Source: Paracidovorax oryzae ATCC 19882 (GTDB taxonomy: Bacteria; Pseudomonadota; Gammaproteobacteria; Burkholderiales; Burkholderiaceae_C). Taken from it: a stretch of DNA of 64,000 bases. This document shows positions 55,767 to 64,000 of the stretch, one piece after another. The notes beneath the pieces were generated by a model that saw nothing but the letters and a program-made list of their open reading frames with translations, made no database searches and was not told where the DNA came from. The stretch's first letter is position 1. Every line of letters starts with the position of its first letter. The stretch covers positions 1-64,000 of the forward strand of contig NZ_JMKU01000013.1 in NCBI RefSeq assembly GCF_000687165.1, given 5' to 3'. The position numbers were made by a program, and so were the translations under genes.

Positions 55767-57826
55767 CGCGCGCCCTCCGGCAGGGCCTCGAAGGGCGTCT
55801 CCTGCGCCGTGGGGCGGTGGGCGGCGCGGGCCTGCAGGCAGGCGCGCACGCTGTAGAGCAGCACGCTCAGCACCACGAAGATGAACAGCGCGCACAGCCC
55901 GGCGTTGATGCGGTCGTTGAGCACGATGCGCGACATGGCCTCGGCCGTCTTGGCAGGCGCGATCACGGTGCCCTGGGCGATGCCCTCGGCGTACTTCGCG
56001 GCGTGCGACAGGAAGCCGATCTTCGGGTCGGCCGAGAAGATCTTCTGCCAGCCGGCCGTGAGCGTGCACGCCAGCAGCCAGGCGGCCGGCGCGATGGTGA
56101 CCCAGGCGAAGCGCTCGCGCTTCATGCGGAACAGCACCACGGTGCCCAGCATCAGCGCCACGGCGGCCAGCATCTGGTTGGAGATGCCGAACAGCGGCCA
56201 CAGCGTGTTGATGCCGCCCAGCGGATCGACCACGCCCTGGTAGAGGAAGTAGCCCCACGCTCCCACGCACAGCGCGGTGGCGACCAGGTTGGCCGGCAGC
56301 GAATCGGTGCGCTTCAAGGCCGGCACGAAGCTGCCCAGCAGGTCCTGCAGCATGAAGCGGCCCGCGCGCGTGCCGGCGTCCACCGCCGTGAGGATGAACA
56401 ACGCCTCGAACAGGATCGCGAAGTGGTACCAGAAGGCCATCATGGCCGGCCCGCCCACCACCTGGTGCAGGATGTGCGCCATGCCCACGGCGAGCGTGGG
56501 CGCGCCGCCGGCACGGCCCAGGATGGTGTGCTCGCCCACGTCCTTGGCGGTCTGCACCAGCATGTCGGGCGTGATCACGAAGCCCCAGGTGGAGAGCGTC
56601 TGCGCCACGGCCTCGGGCGTGGTGCCCACGAGCGCCGCGGGGCTGTTCATCGCGAAGTAGATGCCGGGGTTGATGCACGAGGCGGCCACCAGCGCCATCA
56701 CGGCGACGAAGGATTCGGCCAGCATGCCGCCGTAGCCGATGTAGCGCGCGTGGGTTTCGTTCTCCAGCATCTTGGGCGTGGTGCCCGAGGAGATCAGCGC
56801 ATGGAAGCCCGACACCGCGCCGCAGGCGATGGTGATGAAGAGGAACGGGAACAGGCTGCCCGCCCAGACCGGGCCGTTGCCCTGCGCGAACTGGGTGATG
56901 GCCGGCATCTCCAGCGTGGGCGCCACCACCACGATGCCGATGGCCAGCGCCACGATGGTGCCGATCTTCAGGAAGGTGGAGAGGTAGTCGCGCGGCGCGA
57001 GCAGCAGCCACACCGGCAGCGAGGCGGCGACGAAGCCGTAGCCGATCAGCATCCAGGTGAGCGTGGTGCCCGAGAAGGTGAACATCGGCCCCCAGGTGGG
57101 GTGCGCGGCCACGGCCTGCCCGCCGAAGATCGCGGCCATCAGCAGCACGAAGCCGATGACGGAGACCTCGGCGATGCGGCCCGGGCGCAGGAAGCGCAGG
57201 TACACGCCCATGAAGAGCGCCACGGGAATGGTCGCCGCCACGGTGAACGCGCCCCAGGGCGATTCGGCCAGCGCCTTCACCACGATCAGCGCCAGCACGG
57301 CCAGGATGATGATCATGATCATGAAGGTGCCGAAGAGCGCGATCAGCCCCGGCACGGTGCCCATCTCCTGCTTGACCAGGTCGCCCAGCGAGCGGCCGTC
57401 GCGCCGCGTGGAGATGAAGAGCACGATGAAGTCCTGCACCGCACCCGCGAACACCACGCCCGCCAGCAGCCACAGCAGGCCCGGCACGTAGCCCATCTGC
57501 GCGGCCAGCACCGGCCCCACGAGCGGCCCCGCGCCCGCGATGGCGGCGAAGTGGTGGCCGAACAGCACGTGCTTGTTGGTGGGCACGTAGTCCAGCCCGT
57601 CGTTGTGGCGCCAGGCCGGCGTGGAGCGCTTGGAGTCCAGCACCAGCACGCGGCTGGCGATGAACAGGCTGTAGTAGCGGTAGGCGATCAGATAGACGCA
57701 GACCGCCGCGACGACGATCCAGAGCGCGCTGACGGCCTCGCCGCGCGTCAGCGCGACGGTGCCGAGCGCCCAGGCGCCGAGCACGGCGATGCAGAGCCAC
57801 ACCAGGTGGCGGCGGATGAGGGGCAT
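55763..57826 (-). CDS. cstA: CstA/BtsT-family carbon starvation (pyruvate) transporter
   Basis: A 687-residue membrane protein with some 16-18 hydrophobic segments. WRHNDGLDYVPTNKHVLFGH, HFAAIAGAGPLVGPVLAAQ, CGAVSGFHALISSGTTPKML and WPLFGISNQMLAAVAL are hallmark blocks. Characterised members import pyruvate or peptides when carbon is short. CCAGGAGACAAG precedes the ATG. A hairpin-rich MITE-like element lies 133 bp upstream, and beyond it a two-component system in the same direction. Confidence 0.93.
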   Translation of the reverse strand: MPLIRRHLVWLCIAVLGAWALGTVALTRGEAVSALWIVVAAVCVYLIAYRYYSLFIASRVLVLDSKRSTPAWRHNDGLDYVPTNKHVLFGHHFAAIAGAGPLVGPVLAAQMGYVPGLLWLLAGVVFAGAVQDFIVLFISTRRDGRSLGDLVKQEMGTVPGLIALFGTFMIMIIILAVLALIVVKALAESPWGAFTVAATIPVALFMGVYLRFLRPGRIAEVSVIGFVLLMAAIFGGQAVAAHPTWGPMFTFSGTTLTWMLIGYGFVAASLPVWLLLAPRDYLSTFLKIGTIVALAIGIVVVAPTLEMPAITQFAQGNGPVWAGSLFPFLFITIACGAVSGFHALISSGTTPKMLENETHARYIGYGGMLAESFVAVMALVAASCINPGIYFAMNSPAALVGTTPEAVAQTLSTWGFVITPDMLVQTAKDVGEHTILGRAGGAPTLAVGMAHILHQVVGGPAMMAFWYHFAILFEALFILTAVDAGTRAGRFMLQDLLGSFVPALKRTDSLPANLVATALCVGAWGYFLYQGVVDPLGGINTLWPLFGISNQMLAAVALMLGTVVLFRMKRERFAWVTIAPAAWLLACTLTAGWQKIFSADPKIGFLSHAAKYAEGIAQGTVIAPAKTAEAMSRIVLNDRINAGLCALFIFVVLSVLLYSVRACLQARAAHRPTAQETPFEALPEGAR

Positions 57827-57955
57827 GGGACTTGTCTCCTGGATGCGGGAAGGGCCCCGGTGGTCCGGGGGCAGGCCAGTATCCCGGCCAGGGGCGCCGC
57901 GCGCATCCGCCCTGCCACGTAGGCGGGCCGGGTGGAATTTCGTAAGGGACAACCC

Positions 57956-58229
57956 TAAGAACGTGTTCACGATCTCCCAGGGGTCGCGCAGCGGTGTGGG
58001 CGGGATGGGATGCAAGGCGCGGTGCGCAGTGGATAGCACTGCTATCCACAAGCGCCGCAACGCCGCAGACGGCCCGCCCACACCGCTGCCCTTCGGGTTG
58101 GAGCGAAATCGGGCGATTGGACGCCCCGGCTGCTTGCATGGGCACGAGCCCATGCGGCGCATCCGGGGCATCCACTCATCCCGATTGCGCTCCAACGCGA
58201 TCCCCTGCGAGATCGTGAACACGCTCTAA
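57956..58229. mobile_element. MITE-like element, 268 bp, with terminal inverted repeats and two long hairpins
   Basis: Ends GAACGTGTTCACGATCTC (left, from 57959) and GAGCGTGTTCACGATCTC (right, inward from 58226) continue as imperfect 30-bp terminal repeats and are flanked by TAA on both sides (57956-57958, 58227-58229), a likely target duplication. Inside are two tandem hairpins: 57988-58089 with 17-bp perfect outer arms and a 21-bp palindrome at its tip (58029-58049), and 58097-58196 with 17-bp arms (one mismatch) and an 8-bp tip stem (58136-58155). It encodes nothing. The first nine bases of the right end equal the IS end at 412. Confidence 0.8.
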
Positions 58230-58252
58230 GGACTACCGACAGGCCCTGGACG

Positions 58253-58912
58253 TCAGCGGCCCGTGTCGAAGCGCTTCGCGTGCTCGACGGCATAGCGGAT
58301 CAGCTCCGCCAGGCTGCCCAGCTCCAGCCGCCGGCGGATGTTCTGCCGGTGCGCCTCCACCGTGCGGACGCTCAGGCCGAGATCGCAGGCGATCTGCTTG
58401 CTGGACGCGCCGCGGCCCAGCGCCGCCAGGATCTCGCTCTCGCGCGGGGTGAGCAGCGGCTTCGGGGCCTGGTTGCGGAAGAGCCGCTGCGACACGGCCG
58501 GGCTGAGGAAGGTGCCGCCCGCGGCCACCGCCTCCAGCGCCGCGACCAGCTCGGACGCCGGCGCGTCCTTGAGCACGTAGCCGCTGGCGCCCACCTGCAG
58601 GGCGCGCTGCACGTACTCGGGGTTGTCGTACATGCTGAGCATGAGCACCCGCGGGGCGCCGTCGCCGGCCAGCAGGCGGGCGGCGAGGTCCAGACCGCTC
58701 ACGTCCTTCATGCCCACGTCCATGAGGACGATGCCGGGCGCCAGCCGCGCGATCAGCGGCTCCGCCTCGTCCGCGCCAGAGGCCTCGCCCACGATCGCCA
58801 CCCACGGCAGGCTGCCCAGGCGCGCGCGCAGGCCGTCGCGCACCAGGGCATGGTCATCGACGAGGAACAGGCGGACGGGGCGCTCCAGGGGAGCGATGGC
58901 GGCAGCGGTCAT
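58253..58912 (-). CDS. NarL/FixJ-type response regulator
   Basis: A 219-residue regulator: receiver domain (about 13-130; acidic pair VDDH, phospho-Asp in GIVLMDVGMKDVSG, Lys in GYVLKDAPA) and LuxR-type helix-turn-helix (about 150-210; LTPRESEILAALGRGASSKQ, VRTVEAHRQNIRRRL). It overlaps the histidine kinase stop by 4 bp and is its partner. cstA downstream is the obvious candidate target. Confidence 0.93.
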   Translation of the reverse strand: MTAAAIAPLERPVRLFLVDDHALVRDGLRARLGSLPWVAIVGEASGADEAEPLIARLAPGIVLMDVGMKDVSGLDLAARLLAGDGAPRVLMLSMYDNPEYVQRALQVGASGYVLKDAPASELVAALEAVAAGGTFLSPAVSQRLFRNQAPKPLLTPRESEILAALGRGASSKQIACDLGLSVRTVEAHRQNIRRRLELGSLAELIRYAVEHAKRFDTGR

Positions 58913-60345
58913 GCGGGCTCCATCCTATCCGCGGGCACCTCGGCCACCACGCGCGTGCCGCCCGCGCCCGACCGCACCTGCAGGCGGCCGCCGATGGCCG
59001 CCATGCGCTCGTGCATGTTGCGCAGGCCGATGCCGCGCCGCGGATCGTGCTGCAGCGCCGCGGGATCGAAGCCCCGCCCGTCGTCGCGCACCTCCAGCTG
59101 CACGCCGCCGCCCACGCACTCCAGCGTCACGTGCACCTGTCGCGCCTGGGCATGCTTGCGCACGTTGGTGAGCGCCTCCTGGGCGACGCGGAACAGCGCG
59201 GTGGTGACGTCCTGCGGCAGCGGCCCCGGCGGCTGGGCCACGTCGGCGGTGGCTGCCACCGGGCCGTGTTCGCCGAAGGCGTGGGCCAGGTGCTCCAGCG
59301 CTGCGGGCAGGCCGAGGGTGTCCAGCAGCGCCGGGCGCAACTCGTGCGACAGGCGCCGCACCTCGCCCAGGGCCTCGTTGAGGTGCTGGAGCGCGGTGCC
59401 GAGGGTGGCCGGCGCCGGCCGCTCGCGCTCGATCTCCTCCACCGCCGATTCGATGAGCAGCTTGGCCGAGACCAGGGTCTGGCTGGTGCCGTCGTGCAGT
59501 TCGCGCGCCAGGTGGCCGCGCTCCTCCTCCTGCGACTGCACCACGCGGCGCGCGAGCAGGCGCAGGCGGGCCTCCGACAGGCGGTGCTCGCTGAGGTTGA
59601 GCAGCAGCCCGCAGGCGCTGATCGCCGCGAAGCCCAGGGCGGCGAAACCCGCGATCCACCACATCGTGGCGCCCACGTTGGAGCCCACCTGCCGCTCCAG
59701 GCCGGCCTGCGTGGCCTCGATGTCGTCCAGGTACAGCCCCGTGCCCACCATCCAGTTCCAGTGCGGCAGGGCGATCACGTAGCCCAGCTTCGGCGCGAGC
59801 TGCCCGCCGAGGGACGGCTTGGGCCAGGAATACTCCACGAAGCCGCCGCCGGCCTGCGCCTGCGCGATGAGCTGCTGGATGGTCGGCCGGCCCTGGGGAT
59901 CGCGCAGGTCCCACAGCATCCGGCCCACCAGTTCCGGCTGGCGCGAGTGCATGAGGGAGCGGCCCTGCAGGTCATAGACGAAAAAGTAGCCGTCGCTGCC
60001 GTAATCCAGCGCGGCCAGGCGGCGCATGGCCTCCTCCCGCGCCTTCGGGTCGTCGCCGCCCGCCTCGTAGAGCGGCCGCACGGTGCTCACCGCCAGGTCC
60101 ACGTAGCTGCGCAGCTCGCTGCGGCGCTGCTCCAGGTAGGACTGCTCGACCAGGGCGCGCTCGCGCCGCGCGAGGTCCTGCGCCTGGTGGCGCACCAGGG
60201 CCGTCACCAGCGCCAGGGTGACGAGCAGCGGCACCACGGCCAGCGCCACGATCTTCGTGCGCAGCCGGGCCGCGGGGTCCACTGCGCCGGCCGAGGGCGC
60301 GCCGTCCGGCGGGGCTCCGCGAAATACGTCCTTGCCTGTTCCCAT
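58909..60345 (-). CDS. Cache-domain sensor histidine kinase (NarX/DegS-type)
   Basis: A 478-residue inner-membrane kinase: two membrane helices (about 31-50 and 226-248) flank a periplasmic single-Cache_2 sensor (about 52-222; [48 protein letters not shown]), then HisKA_3 with the phospho-His in [12 protein letters not shown] and a HATPase_c domain ([23 protein letters not shown]). Cache_2 sensors bind small organic acids such as acetate, pyruvate or propionate. With cstA next door a pyruvate-like ligand is plausible, though not shown. Confidence 0.92.
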   Translation of the reverse strand: MGTGKDVFRGAPPDGAPSAGAVDPAARLRTKIVALAVVPLLVTLALVTALVRHQAQDLARRERALVEQSYLEQRRSELRSYVDLAVSTVRPLYEAGGDDPKAREEAMRRLAALDYGSDGYFFVYDLQGRSLMHSRQPELVGRMLWDLRDPQGRPTIQQLIAQAQAGGGFVEYSWPKPSLGGQLAPKLGYVIALPHWNWMVGTGLYLDDIEATQAGLERQVGSNVGATMWWIAGFAALGFAAISACGLLLNLSEHRLSEARLRLLARRVVQSQEEERGHLARELHDGTSQTLVSAKLLIESAVEEIERERPAPATLGTALQHLNEALGEVRRLSHELRPALLDTLGLPAALEHLAHAFGEHGPVAATADVAQPPGPLPQDVTTALFRVAQEALTNVRKHAQARQVHVTLECVGGGVQLEVRDDGRGFDPAALQHDPRRGIGLRNMHERMAAIGGRLQVRSGAGGTRVVAEVPADRMEPA

Positions 60346-60508
60346 GCGCCTTCCATCCGTCCCGGAAATGCGTTCCCGCCGTAAAATCGGCGGTCACCCG
60401 CCCCTTGAACGGGCGCCGCCGCACGGCTGCGCCGCGCGGCAAGCGGGAGGCGCCGCGCAACCGCGCCGTGCCCTTCCTGCTTCCGCGGACCCGATTGTCT
60501 CCCCTCCC

Positions 60509-61441
60509 ATGACCTCCCTGCCCCAAGACACCGACTGGACCGCCGACGCCTCCCGCCCCGCCCAGGCCCGGATCGAACGCGAGGCGCACAAGCTCGAGAA
60601 GCGCCTGTGCCGCGAGGTCGGCCGCGCCATCGTCGATTACCGCATGATCGAGGAGGGCGACAAGGTCATGGTGTGCATGTCCGGCGGCAAGGACAGCTAC
60701 ACCCTGCTGGACATCCTCATCAAGCTGCAAAAACGCGCGCCCATCCATTTCGACCTGGTGGCGGTGAACCTCGACCAGAAGCAGCCGGGCTTCCCCGAGC
60801 ACATCCTGCCCGAATACCTGGCCACCACCGGCGTGCCCTTCCACATCGAGAACCAGGACACCTACAGCATCGTCAAGCGGGTGGTGCCCGAGGGCAAGAC
60901 CACCTGCGGCCTGTGCAGCCGGCTGCGCCGCGGCATCCTCTACCGCGTGGCCGACGAGCTGGGCTGCACCAAGATCGCGCTGGGCCACCACCGCGACGAC
61001 ATCCTGCAGACGCTGCTGCTCAACATGTTCTTCGGCGGCAAGCTCAAGGCCATGCCCCCGAAGCTGGTCAGCGACGACGGCCGCCACGTGGTGATCCGCC
61101 CGCTGGCCTACGTGACCGAGAAGGACACCACCCGCTGGGCGCAGCAGCAGCAGTTCCCGATCATTCCCTGCAACCTCTGCGGCAGCCAGGAGAACCTGCA
61201 GCGCAAGCAGGTGGGCGAGATGCTGCGCGACTGGGACAAGCGCTTCCCCGGCCGGGTGGACAACATGTTCAACGCCCTGCAGAACATCGTGCCGTCCCAC
61301 CTGCTGGACGGAACGCTGCACGACTTCCAGCATCTGAAGGCCACGGGCGTTCCGAGCGACGACGGCGACAAGGCCTTCGACGCGGAGGAATTCCCCCCGG
61401 CGCCCGCCCTGCCGGGCCTGCAGGTGGTGCAGATTTCCTGA
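60509..61441 (+). CDS. ttcA: tRNA 2-thiocytidine biosynthesis protein TtcA
   Basis: A 310-residue iron-sulfur enzyme that thiolates cytidine 32 of tRNAs. The PP-loop SGGKDS is at 58-63; Cys133 and Cys136 in [12 protein letters not shown] and Cys221 and Cys224 in CNLCGS are the conserved CxxC pairs, one of which takes part in cluster binding. [16 protein letters not shown] follows family form. The C-terminal 25 residues are variable. It stands alone, divergent from the kinase gene. Confidence 0.95.
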   Translation: MTSLPQDTDWTADASRPAQARIEREAHKLEKRLCREVGRAIVDYRMIEEGDKVMVCMSGGKDSYTLLDILIKLQKRAPIHFDLVAVNLDQKQPGFPEHILPEYLATTGVPFHIENQDTYSIVKRVVPEGKTTCGLCSRLRRGILYRVADELGCTKIALGHHRDDILQTLLLNMFFGGKLKAMPPKLVSDDGRHVVIRPLAYVTEKDTTRWAQQQQFPIIPCNLCGSQENLQRKQVGEMLRDWDKRFPGRVDNMFNALQNIVPSHLLDGTLHDFQHLKATGVPSDDGDKAFDAEEFPPAPALPGLQVVQIS

Positions 61442-61507
61442 CACGCCGCGGCCCTCCGAGCGACCCGTGAAGCCTTCCCCTTCGTACCGGATTCCAGGAG
61501 ACCGCCC

Positions 61508-62242
61508 ATGAACGCCGCCACCGCCGGACTGCCCCGGCTCTTCCGCTGCCTCTGGCTGCTGCTGGCCGCCGCCGTGCTGGCCGGCTGCGCCAGCACCCGC
61601 ACGGTGGACAGCACCGTGTCCACCTACTCCACCCTGCCGGGGCTGCCCTCCCCGCCCACCTACCGGCTGGAGCGCCTGCCTTCGCAGCAGGCGCAGGCCG
61701 CGCAGTTCGCACCCATCGAGGCGCTGGCCCAGCAGTCGCTCGCGCGCGTGGGCCTGCAGCGCGACGACGCCGACGCCCGGCTGGTGCTGCAGATCGGCGC
61801 CAGCGCCAGCACCACCTGGCCCGCCTCCTGGCCCTACTACGGCCCCGCCTACCCCGGCTGGGGCTGGGGGGTGGGCTGGGGCGGCCGCGGCGGATGGGGC
61901 TGGGGCATGGGCTCCGGCTGGATGATGGACCGCCCGCCCACGCTCTACCGCCGCGAGGCCAGCCTGGTGCTGCGCGACGCGGCCACGCAGAAGATCGTCT
62001 ATGAGACCTCGGCCATCTATGAGGATGTCTGGGTGAACGATCCGGCCATCTTCGGCATCCTGTTCGACGCCGCACTCACCGGATTCCCGGCACCGCCCGC
62101 CGGGCCGCGCCAGGTGCGCACCACGTTCGCCCCGGCCGGCCAGGGGCCTGCACCCGCCGCCGCCCCCGCCACCTCCGCCGCGCCCTCCGCACCCGCCACG
62201 CCGGGGGTGGTCGTGCCCCCCGATCCGGGCCGCGCCCCCTGA
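61508..62242 (+). CDS. DUF4136 lipoprotein with Gly/Trp-rich insert
   Basis: A 244-residue outer-membrane-type lipoprotein. The lipobox is LAGC at residues 24-27. A DUF4136 domain covers about 40-200, with LGLQRDDADARLVLQIG-like strands. An insert at about 110-140 is extreme: Tyr/Pro then repeated Gly-Trp pairs (GWGWGVGWGGRGGWGWGMG). A Pro/Ala-rich tail ends the protein. CCAGGAGACC precedes the ATG. Function unknown; related proteins are cell-envelope lipoproteins. Confidence 0.85.
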   Translation: MNAATAGLPRLFRCLWLLLAAAVLAGCASTRTVDSTVSTYSTLPGLPSPPTYRLERLPSQQAQAAQFAPIEALAQQSLARVGLQRDDADARLVLQIGASASTTWPASWPYYGPAYPGWGWGVGWGGRGGWGWGMGSGWMMDRPPTLYRREASLVLRDAATQKIVYETSAIYEDVWVNDPAIFGILFDAALTGFPAPPAGPRQVRTTFAPAGQGPAPAAAPATSAAPSAPATPGVVVPPDPGRAP

Positions 62243-62249
62243 CCGCCGC

Positions 62250-62891
62250 ATGCAGCAAGCCACCCGCATCATCGCCATCCGCCACGGGGAAACCGCCTGG
62301 AACGTGGACACGCGCATCCAGGGCCACCTCGACATTCCCCTGAACGACACCGGCCTCTGGCAGGCCCGGCAGCTGGGCCGGGCCCTCGCGGACGAGCCCG
62401 TGGCCGCGATCTACGCCAGCGACCTGCGGCGCGCCCATGCCACGGCCCAGGCCGTGGCAGACGCCACGGGCGCGCCCCTGGCCACCGACGTGCGGCTGCG
62501 AGAGCGCGCGTTCGGCCTCATGGAGGGACGCACCTTCCGCGAAATCGAGGCCGAGCTGCCCGAACAGGCCCGCCGCTGGCGGCAGCGCGACCCGGATTTC
62601 GAGCCCGAAGGCGGCGAATCGCTGCTCGCCTTCCGCGAGCGCATCACCGCGGCCACCCATGCCCTGGCCCGCCGCCACCCGGGCGAGCTGATCGCCCTGG
62701 TGGCGCACGGCGGCGTGATGGACGTGCTCTACCGCGCCGCCACCGGCCAGGAACTGCAGGCGCCGCGCACCTGGCTCCTGGCCAATGCCGCCATCAACCG
62801 CCTGCTCTGGACCGAAGACGGGCTCACCCTGGTGGGCTGGGCCGACACGCAACACCTCGAGGACGCCGCCCGCGATGAAAACCATGCTTGA
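62250..62891 (+). CDS. Histidine phosphatase / phosphoglycerate mutase-like protein
   Basis: A 213-residue protein of the histidine phosphatase superfamily. The catalytic motif is IRHGETAWN (9-17) with the phospho-His, the distal His is in VAHGGVMDVLY, and Glu in LRERAFGLMEGRT. Cofactor-independent phosphatases such as GpmB and CobC share this form. It lies 7 bp after the lipoprotein gene and overlaps the next gene by 17 bp. Substrate unknown. Confidence 0.9.
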   Translation: MQQATRIIAIRHGETAWNVDTRIQGHLDIPLNDTGLWQARQLGRALADEPVAAIYASDLRRAHATAQAVADATGAPLATDVRLRERAFGLMEGRTFREIEAELPEQARRWRQRDPDFEPEGGESLLAFRERITAATHALARRHPGELIALVAHGGVMDVLYRAATGQELQAPRTWLLANAAINRLLWTEDGLTLVGWADTQHLEDAARDENHA

Positions 62892-64000
62892 TCCCGCCGC
62901 GGCGCTGCTCGCCACCATCGGCCAGCGGGTGGACCTGATCGACACCCCTGCCGCGGTCGTGGACCTCGACGCCATGGAGCGCAACATCCAGCGCATGGCC
63001 GATTTCGCGCGCAAGCACCAGGTGCGCTGGCGCCCCCACGCGAAGATGCACAAGTGCGCCGAGCTGGCGCTGCGCCTGCAGCAGGCCGGTGCCGGCGGCG
63101 CCTGCGTGCAGAAGGTCTCGGAGGCCGAGGCGCTCGCCGCCGGCGGCGTGACGGACATCTACATCAGCAACCAGGTGATCGCGCCGGCCAAGCTGCTGCG
63201 CGTGGCACGCCTGGCGCAGCAGCTCGCCGCACGCGGCGGGCGCCTCGCCATCGCCGTGGACAGCCCGGAGGGCATCACCCGCCTGGCCGAAGCCATGGAC
63301 GCGGCCGGCCCGGATGGCGCCGGGATCGACGTGTTCGTGGAGATCGACGTCGGCCAGGGCCGCTGCGGCGTGCCGCCGGGCGAGGCGGCGGTGCCGCTCG
63401 CGCAGGCGGTCGCCGGCCATGCACGGCTGCACTTCGCCGGCCTGCATGCCTACCATGGCCGGGCCCAGCACCTGCGAGGCGCGGCCGAACGGCGCGATGC
63501 CATCGCCGCCGCCGTGGAAGCCGCCCGCACCACGCGCGACGCCATCCAGGCGGCGGGCCTGCCCGTCCCCCTCGTCACCGGAGCGGGCACGGGCACCCTG
63601 GTGCACGAAGCCGCGAGCGGCGTGTACGGCGAACTGCAGGCCGGCTCCTTCCTGTTCATGGATGCGGACTACGCGGCCAACGAGCGCGAGCCCGCGCAGC
63701 CGGCCTTCGAGCATGCGCTGTTCATCAAGACCCAGGTCATCTCCAGCCGCGATACGCACGCCGTCTGCGATGCGGGCCACAAGAGCCATGCCATCGACTC
63801 CGGCCTGCCTCAGGTCGCCTTCCTGCCACCCGAACGCGCGCTGCGCTACGCCAACGGCGGCGACGAGCACGGCCTGCTGTTCGCGGATGGCGACCGGGCC
63901 CGCCTGCCCGCCATCGGCCGCATGCTCTGGCTCGTTCCCGGCCACTGCGACCCGACGGTGAACCTCCACGGCCACCTCATCGGCGTGCGCGGCGGGCTCG
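62875..64000 (+). CDS. DSD1-type PLP enzyme (D-threonine aldolase/D-serine dehydratase-like), 3' end off-window
   Basis: At least 375 residues are visible. A fold type III alanine-racemase-like barrel shows VDLDAMERNIQRMADFARKH and WRPHAKMHKCAELAL, where Lys57 or Lys60 binds PLP; GLHAYHGRAQHLRG and VTGAGTGTLVHEA follow. The C-terminal D-serine dehydratase-like domain begins near residue 270 with DAGHKSHAID, and late PGHCDPTVNLHG supplies the metal-binding His and Cys. It cleaves or deaminates D-hydroxy amino acids. ATG 62875 overlaps the previous gene by 17 bp; ATG 62884 is possible. Confidence 0.9.
   Translation, partial: MKTMLDPAAALLATIGQRVDLIDTPAAVVDLDAMERNIQRMADFARKHQVRWRPHAKMHKCAELALRLQQAGAGGACVQKVSEAEALAAGGVTDIYISNQVIAPAKLLRVARLAQQLAARGGRLAIAVDSPEGITRLAEAMDAAGPDGAGIDVFVEIDVGQGRCGVPPGEAAVPLAQAVAGHARLHFAGLHAYHGRAQHLRGAAERRDAIAAAVEAARTTRDAIQAAGLPVPLVTGAGTGTLVHEAASGVYGELQAGSFLFMDADYAANEREPAQPAFEHALFIKTQVISSRDTHAVCDAGHKSHAIDSGLPQVAFLPPERALRYANGGDEHGLLFADGDRARLPAIGRMLWLVPGHCDPTVNLHGHLIGVRGGL

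Overview
The window reads as chromosome of a high-GC betaproteobacterium of the Comamonadaceae, most like the plant-associated Acidovorax/Paracidovorax group. The basis is gene content and order (rbsBACRKD, hppD/phhA, Bug-type binding proteins, family I.2 lipase with its foldase), uniformly GC-rich codon use, and one perfect plant-inducible-promoter (PIP) box of the kind read by HrpX in plant pathogens with a type III secretion system. The genus is inferred from family knowledge; no search was run.

Layout. 1-412: end of an IS5-like insertion sequence. 413-1130: AT-rich, decayed island with a 5'-truncated and a frameshifted gene. 1143-7859: acetyltransferase, Lrp regulator, secreted lipase plus foldase, then aromatic amino acid catabolism (hppD, phhA) around a Bug binding protein. 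7931-8386: PIP box and a small Ser/Pro-rich ORF, a candidate type III effector. 8415-11304: esterase and acyl-CoA ligase. 11376-17639: ribose operon rbsBACRKD with LacI-type operators. 17650-27043: housekeeping genes (MBL hydrolase, lytic transglycosylase, 5-formyl-THF cyclo-ligase, diguanylate cyclase, GST, cca, trxC). 27167-31542: trehalose/glycan genes otsB-GH15-otsA and a small HTH protein. 31551-32486: ROK-family kinase.

33112-41684 is the most unusual segment: eight tightly packed, mostly ATGA/GTGA-overlapping genes after a 0.6 kb AT-rich spacer. They encode a cupin, a KAS III-like acyltransferase, an adenylation-carrier didomain protein, a VOC protein, a GNAT acyltransferase, an amine N-hydroxylase, a diaminobutyrate aminotransferase and a diaminobutyrate decarboxylase. 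The last three with the GNAT are the enzymes that make N-acyl-N-hydroxy-1,3-diaminopropane in rhizobactin/acinetoferrin-type siderophores. The IucA/IucC-type synthetases that normally finish those molecules are absent and NRPS/KAS-like enzymes stand in their place. This is my best candidate for an undescribed biosynthetic system.

41672-53080: amino-acid binding protein, a sulfonate ABC importer with a TauD dioxygenase, and divergently a second TauD with a complete sugar-type ABC importer. 53096-55470: MidA-type methyltransferase and folM-folB. 55488-60345: cstA-type carbon starvation/pyruvate transporter, its small DUF466 partner and a Cache-sensor two-component system, separated from cstA by a 268-bp hairpin-rich MITE-like element whose ends resemble those of the IS at the left edge. 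60509-64000: ttcA, a DUF4136 lipoprotein, a phosphoglycerate-mutase-like phosphatase and the 5' part of a D-threonine aldolase/D-serine dehydratase-type enzyme. No tRNA, rRNA or CRISPR array was recognised.
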